Positions 58,662 to 64,000 of a stretch of DNA of 64,000 nt are shown one piece after another. Position 1 is the stretch's first letter. The number at the start of each line of letters is the position of its first letter. Origin of the DNA: JBBEAM01 sp040882845 (GTDB lineage Bacteria; Pseudomonadota; Alphaproteobacteria; Kiloniellales; DSM-21159); NCBI GenBank assembly GCA_040882845.1, contig JBBEAM010000013.1:310001-374000 (forward strand), given 5' to 3'. Position numbers and translations under genes: made by a program. Under the pieces are notes generated by a model that saw only the letters and a program-made list of their open reading frames with translations, searched no databases and had not been told where the DNA came from.

Positions 58662-59672
58662 TTGCGCGCTTATCGTTACGATTCCTTCGAGAGCCTCGAT
58701 GCGCTGCGCCTCCACGAGGAGGCGATGCCGGCCCCGCAACGCGGCGAGTTGCTGCTGAAGGTTCGGGCAGTCTCCCTCAACTATCGTGACCTTGCGGTGA
58801 TGCAGGGCAACTACGTACAGGCAGCAGAGCCCGGCTTCGTGCCGGCAAGCGACGGCGCCGCCGAGGTGATCGAAGTAGGCGAGGGGGTCACGGCCTTTGC
58901 GCCGGGGGATCGGGTCATCGGTCTCTTCCATCCCCGATGGTTCGGCGGCGCCATGCCCGCAGGCTGGGTCGCAGACTGCTATGGCACCGGTCGCGACGGC
59001 TGGCTCTGCGAGTACAAGGTACTTTCTCAGGAAGCAGTCGTCCGCCTGCCGGACTCGCTGAGCTTCGAGCAGGGGGCGACCCTGCCTTGCGCTGGCCTGA
59101 CGGCCTGGACCGCGCTCGGCGGTACGGCGCCGGTCCGTGCCGGAGACACCGTCCTGACGCTCGGCAGTGGCGGCGTTTCGATCTTCGCGCTGCAGTTGGC
59201 AAAGGCCCTGGGCGCCAGGGTCATCACAACGACTTCCAGCGCGGAGAAAGCGGTGCGCTTGCGGGAGCTCGGTGCCGACGAAGTCATCGATTACCGCGAG
59301 GCGCCCTCCTGGGGCGCGCGGGTGCGCGAACTGACCGAAGGGCACGGAGTTGATCGCGTGGTCGAAGTTGGCGGCCCGGCCACGGTCAACCAATCCCTCC
59401 AAGCGGTGGCGCGCGGCGGAGAGGTGGTCCTGATTGGCTTCCTCACCTCGGAAAACCCAGGCATCGACTACTTCGATCTGAAAGGAACCGGCGCGACCCT
59501 TCGTGCCATCAGCGTCGGCGACCGGCCCGGCTTGGAAGCCCTGGTCCGCGCCGTGGCGCTTTCCGGATTGCAGCCGGTGATCGACCGGGTCTTTCCTTTC
59601 GGGCAGACGAGAGCGGCGTTCGAATATCTTCAGAGCGGCAAGCACATCGGCAAGGTCGTGGTCGAAATCTAA
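58662..59672 (+). CDS. MDR-family NAD(P)-dependent oxidoreductase (quinone-reductase-like)
   Basis: 336 residues from a TTG start one base after the lyase stop, with CGGAGAG upstream. Has GroES-like SLNYRDLAVMQGNY, GDRVIGLF and cofactor motif LGSGGVSIFALQLAKALGA. It lacks the structural-zinc cysteine set, so it is more like a quinone or enoyl reductase than an alcohol dehydrogenase. Last gene of the island operon. Confidence 0.83.
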   Translation: MRAYRYDSFESLDALRLHEEAMPAPQRGELLLKVRAVSLNYRDLAVMQGNYVQAAEPGFVPASDGAAEVIEVGEGVTAFAPGDRVIGLFHPRWFGGAMPAGWVADCYGTGRDGWLCEYKVLSQEAVVRLPDSLSFEQGATLPCAGLTAWTALGGTAPVRAGDTVLTLGSGGVSIFALQLAKALGARVITTTSSAEKAVRLRELGADEVIDYREAPSWGARVRELTEGHGVDRVVEVGGPATVNQSLQAVARGGEVVLIGFLTSENPGIDYFDLKGTGATLRAISVGDRPGLEALVRAVALSGLQPVIDRVFPFGQTRAAFEYLQSGKHIGKVVVEI

Positions 59673-59712
59673 CGAGGGCGGGACAGATCTAGCCATACGC
59701 TGCCTGTTGAAC

Positions 59713-59758
59713 GGATTTGGAATCAGCACGGTCAAGAATTTCGGGATAAGCCAAATCC
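59713..59758. repeat. Inverted repeat GGATTTGG-N30-CCAAATCC
   Basis: Perfect 8-bp arms 30 bp apart, between the island's last gene and the right copy of the direct repeat. It could be a weak terminator hairpin or a recombination/insertion scar. Confidence 0.4.
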
Positions 59759-59791
59759 TGCCCCCGGTTTGAATCGGCGGTTGTGCACGCG

Positions 59792-59931
59792 CCGCCAGCC
59801 ACGCTTCAGCGCTCCGTTCGGCCCCACGCCCGCTTCGATCCGCGGCTGCGGCTACTCCGCGCGCGATCGCGGGCTTGCGGCGCGCCTTCGGGGCAGCGAG
59901 AATCCCAGCCTGAAACCCCGCGTGGCGGGTC
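59792..59931 (+). repeat. Direct repeat, right copy (about 140 bp)
   Basis: The counterpart of 48967-49105, in the same orientation, ending about 80 bp before the acyl-CoA synthetase start. The stretch 59673-60010 otherwise holds no supported gene. The open frame continuing upstream of the synthetase through this repeat is not considered coding. Confidence 0.8.
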
Positions 59932-60010
59932 GAGGACGAGGAGGGCGGATGCCGGAGGTCTTGAGGAAGCTGCGCCCGTCGGCGCCGCGCGCCGAGGAGC
60001 TGCTGGGCCG

Positions 60011-61543
60011 ATGAATCTCGCCAGTCTCGTCCATAGAATGGCGGAGACGAGCCCCGACAGCCCGGCGGTCAGCGATGGCGAGCGGCAGGTGCACAGCTTC
60101 GCCAGTCTCTCCGCCGCGGTGTCCGGCCTGGCCGGCAGCCTGCGCGGTGCGCTCGGTCTGCAGCCGGGCGACCGGGTGGCGCTGGCGATGTCGAATTCCC
60201 CGGCCTTCTTCGAGACCGCCTTCGCTGCCTGGCATGCCGGGCTCTGCGTGGTGCCGATCAACCCGCGGCTGCACCGCAAGGACTTCGCCTACATCTTCGG
60301 GAACTCCGGCGCTAGGCTCGCCTTCTACAGCGCCGATCTCGCCGGAACCCTGGCCGGGCTTGAGGCCGAGGTTGCCGGCCTGGAACAGCTGATCGAGGCG
60401 GGCGGTGCGGACTACGGCGCGCTGCTGCAGGGCGCGCCGGCGCCGCTGGCCGAGGTGGCGCCGGAGGATCCCTGCTGGATCTTCTACACTAGTGGCACGA
60501 CCGGCCGGCCCAAGGGCGCGACCCTGACCCTGCGTAACCTCGGCTTCATGATCCAGGGCTACTACGCCGATATCGACCGGGTCGAACTGGGCGACACCAT
60601 GCTGCACGCCGCCTCGCTGTCGCACGGCTCCGGGCTCTACGCGCTGCCGCACATCGCCCAGGGCGGGCATCAGGTGGTCTGCCGCGGTTCCTTCGACACC
60701 GCCGAGATCTGCCGGCTGATCGCCGCCTATCCGCAGGTCAGCTTCTTCGCCGCGCCGACCATGCTGACCCGGCTGGTCCGCCATGTCGCCGAAAGCGGCG
60801 CCGACACCGCCAATCTCCGCACCGTCGTCTATGGCGGCGGGCCGATGTACGTGGCCGACCTGGAGCGGGCCCTGGAGGTGCTCGGTCCGAAGCTGGCGCA
60901 GCTCTACGGCCAGGGCGAGGCGCCGATGACCATCACCATCCTGCCCAAGGCCTGGCATGGCCGCGCGCGGCAGCGGGGGCTGCTCGGGACTTGCGGCTTC
61001 GCCCGCACCCTGGTCGATGTCCGTGTCGTCGACGAACAGGGCCAGGAGGTGCCGCGCGGCGGGATCGGCGAGATCGTGACCCGCAGCGACTGCGTGATGG
61101 CCGGTTACTGGAACATGCCGGAGGCTACCGCCGCCACGCTGCGGGACGGCTGGCTGCATAGCGGCGATCTGGGCAGCCTCGACGCAGACGGCTTCCTGAC
61201 CCTCAAGGACCGTTCCAAGGACCTGATCATCTCCGGCGGCTCCAACATCTACCCGCGCGAGGTGGAGGAGGTCCTGCTGCAACACCCCGGCGTCGCCGAG
61301 GCCGCGGTGGTCAGCCGCCCGCACGCCGATCTCATCGAGGAGGTCGTGGCCTTCGTCGTGCCGCGCGCCGGCGGGAATCTGGCCGCCGAGGAGCTCGATG
61401 GCTTCTGTCTGGAGAACCTGGCCCGCTACAAACGGCCGCGCGACTACCGCGTCGTCGAAGAGCTGCCGAAGAACAACTACGGCAAGGTGCTGAAAACCGC
61501 CCTGCGCGAGCTCCTGGCGGGCGGGGCGGAGCGCAAGCCGTGA
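60011..61543 (+). CDS. AMP-forming acyl-CoA synthetase
   Basis: 510 residues of the ANL superfamily: AMP-binding P-loop YTSGTTGRPKGATLT (about 158-172), LYGQGEAPMT, GWLHSGDLG and the C-terminal lysine motif ENLARYKRPRDYRVVEELPKNNYGKVLKTALR. It activates a carboxylic acid to its CoA thioester via acyl-AMP. The length favours medium/long-chain or aryl acids. It lies right of the direct repeat and is convergent with the aminotransferase. Confidence 0.88.
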   Translation: MNLASLVHRMAETSPDSPAVSDGERQVHSFASLSAAVSGLAGSLRGALGLQPGDRVALAMSNSPAFFETAFAAWHAGLCVVPINPRLHRKDFAYIFGNSGARLAFYSADLAGTLAGLEAEVAGLEQLIEAGGADYGALLQGAPAPLAEVAPEDPCWIFYTSGTTGRPKGATLTLRNLGFMIQGYYADIDRVELGDTMLHAASLSHGSGLYALPHIAQGGHQVVCRGSFDTAEICRLIAAYPQVSFFAAPTMLTRLVRHVAESGADTANLRTVVYGGGPMYVADLERALEVLGPKLAQLYGQGEAPMTITILPKAWHGRARQRGLLGTCGFARTLVDVRVVDEQGQEVPRGGIGEIVTRSDCVMAGYWNMPEATAATLRDGWLHSGDLGSLDADGFLTLKDRSKDLIISGGSNIYPREVEEVLLQHPGVAEAAVVSRPHADLIEEVVAFVVPRAGGNLAAEELDGFCLENLARYKRPRDYRVVEELPKNNYGKVLKTALRELLAGGAERKP

Positions 61544-61595
61544 GGCATAAAGCCCGAGAGAATACGGATTCTTGCCCTGCCGCCGGGACGAAGCG

Positions 61596-62777
61596 TTACA
61601 TGAACTCCGGCCGGATCCGCTCCATCGCCTCGGCAAGGATCTTCGGATCGGTGCAGTAGCAGATCCTGAGATAGGACTCGTCGCCGAAGGCGAAGCCGGG
61701 GGCGAGACCGACTCCGCTGCGCTCCAGGATGTCGCCGCAGACCTGGCGCGAATCGGTCATCCCGTCGACCTGGAAGTAGACGTACATCGCGCCCTCGGGA
61801 CGGGTGAGGTTGCGGATCCGCGGCAGGTTCTGCAGCGAATCGCAGACCACGTCACGCGCCTCGTGGCAGCGCTTGACCAGCATATCGACGAAGGGCTCGC
61901 CCTGCTCGATCGCGGTCACGGCGGCGTGCTGCAGGAAGGTCGCCGTGCCGCTGGTGTTGTACTGCACCAGCATCGCCAGGGTGTCGGCGCAGGAGGGGGG
62001 ATGGGTCAGCCAGCCGATCCGCCAGCCGGTCATGCACCAGGCCTTGGAGAAGCTGTTGACCACCAGCACCAGATCTTCGGGCTCGGCGTGTTCGAGCATC
62101 GAGGGCGCAACCTTCTGCGAATAGTGGAAGCGGGTGTAGACCTCGTCGGCGATCACCCAGATGCCGCGCGCGCGGCAGATCTCCAGCAGTTGTTTCTGCT
62201 GCTCCCGCGGCATCACCCAGCCGGTCGGGTTGCCCGGGCTGGCGTAGAACACCGCCTTGGTGCGGTCGTCCATCAGATCGGCCAGCTTGTCGAGGTCGAG
62301 GTTCCAGCCGGTTTCGGGATCCGGGTCCATGCGGTGGCTGCGCAGTTCCCCGCCCAGCAGGTGGACCCCGCCGCGGATGTTCGGCCAGACCGGGTCGATC
62401 ACCACGACGTTGTCGCCGGCATCCATGACCATTTGCAGGCCGTGCAGGATCGCCGCCATGCCGCCCGGCGTCACCGTCACCCGGTCGGACTCGATCCGCT
62501 TGCCGTAGAGTCCGCTCATGTAGGTGGAAAGCGCCCCGCGAAGCTCGGGAATGCCGTTCTGGTAGGTATAGAAGGTGTGGCCGTCCCGCATCGCCTGGCT
62601 TGCTGCGTCGCAGATGAACTGCGGCGTCGAGAGATCGCCCTCGCCGAACCACAGCACGATCAGATCCTTGCGGCCGAAGCCCTTCTTGGCGATGTCCGCG
62701 ATGTTCTGGAGCGGCAGGCTGCGCATGCGTTCGCGCATGTTGTCGAAGCCGTTGCCGCCGTTGTCTTGCCTGGCCAT
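61596..62777 (-). CDS. Class I/II PLP-dependent aminotransferase
   Basis: 393 residues. Fold type I with YASPGNPTGWVM, the internal aldimine Lys245 in NSFSKAWCMTGWRIGW, and FYTYQNGIPELRGAL for substrate entry. It transfers amino groups from an amino acid to a 2-oxo acid, and the substrate is not fixed by sequence. It stands divergent from a Liv-type transporter cluster, which suggests involvement in amino acid use. Confidence 0.87.
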   Translation of the reverse strand: MARQDNGGNGFDNMRERMRSLPLQNIADIAKKGFGRKDLIVLWFGEGDLSTPQFICDAASQAMRDGHTFYTYQNGIPELRGALSTYMSGLYGKRIESDRVTVTPGGMAAILHGLQMVMDAGDNVVVIDPVWPNIRGGVHLLGGELRSHRMDPDPETGWNLDLDKLADLMDDRTKAVFYASPGNPTGWVMPREQQKQLLEICRARGIWVIADEVYTRFHYSQKVAPSMLEHAEPEDLVLVVNSFSKAWCMTGWRIGWLTHPPSCADTLAMLVQYNTSGTATFLQHAAVTAIEQGEPFVDMLVKRCHEARDVVCDSLQNLPRIRNLTRPEGAMYVYFQVDGMTDSRQVCGDILERSGVGLAPGFAFGDESYLRICYCTDPKILAEAMERIRPEFM

Positions 62778-62964
62778 GGCGGTGCGTCTCCCCTCGTTAC
62801 TCCGGCGCCCTTGTTATGATTGTTGCGACTAGATCACCGGTCCTGCGCGAAGGTCAATTCTAAAAGCGAATGGCACTTGTTTTTTGCTTTCGCTCTGCGC
62901 TAGTGATCTAACTGGAACGGCAAAGGCCCGGAAACGGGGCCGGCTGCAACGGGGAGGATGGGGA

Positions 62965-63759
62965 GTGATCGAGGTCGACCGAATCTCGAAGCGCTTTGGC
63001 GGGTTCACGGCAATCCGCGCGTGTTCGCTCAAGGTTCCCGCGGGTTCGATCACCGGGCTGATCGGGCCGAACGGCGCCGGCAAGACCACCCTGTTCAACA
63101 TCATCGCCGGGGCGGAACGCCCGAGCGGCGGGAGCATCCGCCTCGCCGGGCGGGACGTCACCGGACTGCGGCCCTATGAACTGCATCATCACGGCCTGGT
63201 ACGCACCTTCCAGATCCCACAGGAGTTCTCGAGCCTGACGGTGCTGGAAAATCTGATGATGGTGCCCGAAGGGCAGATCGGGGCGCAGCTCTGGGCCGCC
63301 TGGCTGCGCTGGGGCGCGCTGCGCCGCGAGGAAAGCGCACTGCGCGCCGAGGCGGAGGAGGTGCTCGGGTTTCTCGCCCTGTCGCAGGTCGCCGGGGAGC
63401 GGGCCGGCAACCTTTCCGGCGGGCAGAAGAAGCTGCTCGAACTCGGCCGGGTGATGATGACCGGCGCCAAGATGGTGCTGCTCGACGAGCCGGCGGCCGG
63501 CGTCAACCGTACCTTGCTGCGCACCTTGATAGACCGCATCGCCATCCTGCGCGCCGAGCAGGGCTACACCTTCTTCATCATCGAGCACGACATGAACATG
63601 ATGACCGAGCTCTGCGATTCCGTCGTGGTGATGGCCCACGGCGAGGTGCTCTGCGAGGGAACCATGGCGGAGATCCGCGAGAACCGGGCAGTGCTCGAAG
63701 CCTATCTCGGCACCCGCGAGGCGGCGGCGCAGAAGTCTGGCGGGGGGGCGTTGGCCTGA
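62965..63759 (+). CDS. Branched-chain amino acid-type ABC transporter ATPase (LivG-like)
   Basis: 264 residues from GTG 62965 with GGGGAGG upstream; the frame is open to 62884 without support. Walker A GPNGAGKTT, LivG-type RTFQIPQEFSSLTVLENLMM, signature NLSGGQKKLLELGRV, Walker B MVLLDEPAAGVN and the C-terminal HDMNMMTELCDSV. It overlaps the next ATPase gene by 1 bp. Permease and binding-protein genes must lie beyond the window. Confidence 0.88.
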   Translation: MIEVDRISKRFGGFTAIRACSLKVPAGSITGLIGPNGAGKTTLFNIIAGAERPSGGSIRLAGRDVTGLRPYELHHHGLVRTFQIPQEFSSLTVLENLMMVPEGQIGAQLWAAWLRWGALRREESALRAEAEEVLGFLALSQVAGERAGNLSGGQKKLLELGRVMMTGAKMVLLDEPAAGVNRTLLRTLIDRIAILRAEQGYTFFIIEHDMNMMTELCDSVVVMAHGEVLCEGTMAEIRENRAVLEAYLGTREAAAQKSGGGALA

Positions 63760-64000
63760 TGCTGCTGGAGGCGCGGGATATCCACGGCGGCTATGGCGGC
63801 GACGACGTCCTGCGGGGCGTCTCCCTCGGCGTCGATCCGGATCAGATCGTGGTCATCGTCGGTCCCAATGGGGCCGGCAAGTCGACCGCGATGAAGGCGC
63901 TATTCGGTCTGCTCCGGGTCCGCGCCGGAAGCGTCCACTTCGACGGCGCCGACATCACCCGGCTGCCGCCGGAGGAGATGGCGCCGCTCGGCTTCGCCTA
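63759..64000 (+). CDS. ABC transporter ATPase (LivF-like), N-terminal part
   Basis: The first 80 codons are visible and the gene continues past the window. It begins MLLEARDIHGGYGGDDVLRG with Walker A GPNGAGKST and a LivF-like FDGADITRLPPEEMAPLGFA. It is the partner ATPase of the LivG-like protein, overlapping it by one base. Confidence 0.85.
   Translation, partial: MLLEARDIHGGYGGDDVLRGVSLGVDPDQIVVIVGPNGAGKSTAMKALFGLLRVRAGSVHFDGADITRLPPEEMAPLGFA

Overview
The window is high-GC, densely packed bacterial DNA. Gene content points to an alphaproteobacterium, most likely of the Rhodospirillales/Kiloniellales type. The clues are a RegB/RegA redox pair with the quinone-site motif GGLANPF, CydP plus CydX with cytochrome bd, a CobT relative, TRAP and Liv transporters, and palindromic repeats resembling those common in alphaproteobacteria. 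The genus cannot be fixed from the sequence.

Region 1 (1-24 kb) is a surface-polysaccharide and biofilm locus. It holds nucleotide-sugar enzymes (UDP-glucuronate decarboxylase, GalE), a priming glycosyl-phosphate transferase, an O-antigen-ligase/polymerase protein, a BY-kinase chain-length regulator, a Wza-like exporter, an outer-membrane barrel and an orphan secreted protein. Interleaved are parts of a Lap-type adhesin system: a LapG-like periplasmic cysteine protease and a LapB/LapC-like type I secretion pair. Divergent from lapG is a membrane sensor (periplasmic domain, PAS, HD-GYP fold) whose metal ligands are all gone. It sits where a LapD receptor might be expected, and this is the best candidate here for an undescribed signalling arrangement. 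The same region has a PqqD-like / HprK-like / nucleotidyltransferase set resembling the poorly understood HPr-rel-A modules, followed by regB-regA.

Region 2 (23.9-47 kb) is mostly housekeeping: a CobT-like protein lacking its catalytic motifs beside a CobC-like phosphatase, a SYLF protein, the cydP-cydA-cydB-cydX operon behind an FNR/FixK-type box, a SCO protein, small enzymes and transporters, an Ada-like repair protein, PBP1A, rpmI-rplT-pheS-pheT, and lepA. cydX (40 aa) is too short for ordinary ORF calling.

Region 3 (47.3-60 kb) is accessory. tRNA-Ser(GGA) is followed by AT-richer orphan genes. A catabolic island then runs from 49.5 to 59.7 kb: a GntR/FCD regulator, an amidohydrolase and a maleate-isomerase-family enzyme on one strand, and a TRAP transporter, hydroxyacid dehydrogenase, RraA-type aldolase, TauD-type dioxygenase, isocitrate-lyase-family lyase and MDR oxidoreductase on the other. 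The island is bracketed by a direct repeat of about 139 bp. A GTATAC-centred palindrome occurs both before the regulator gene and in the divergent operon promoter, which suggests one regulator controls the whole unit.

Region 4 (60-64 kb) has an acyl-CoA synthetase, a PLP aminotransferase and the start of a Liv-type branched-chain amino acid ABC transporter cluster that runs off the window.
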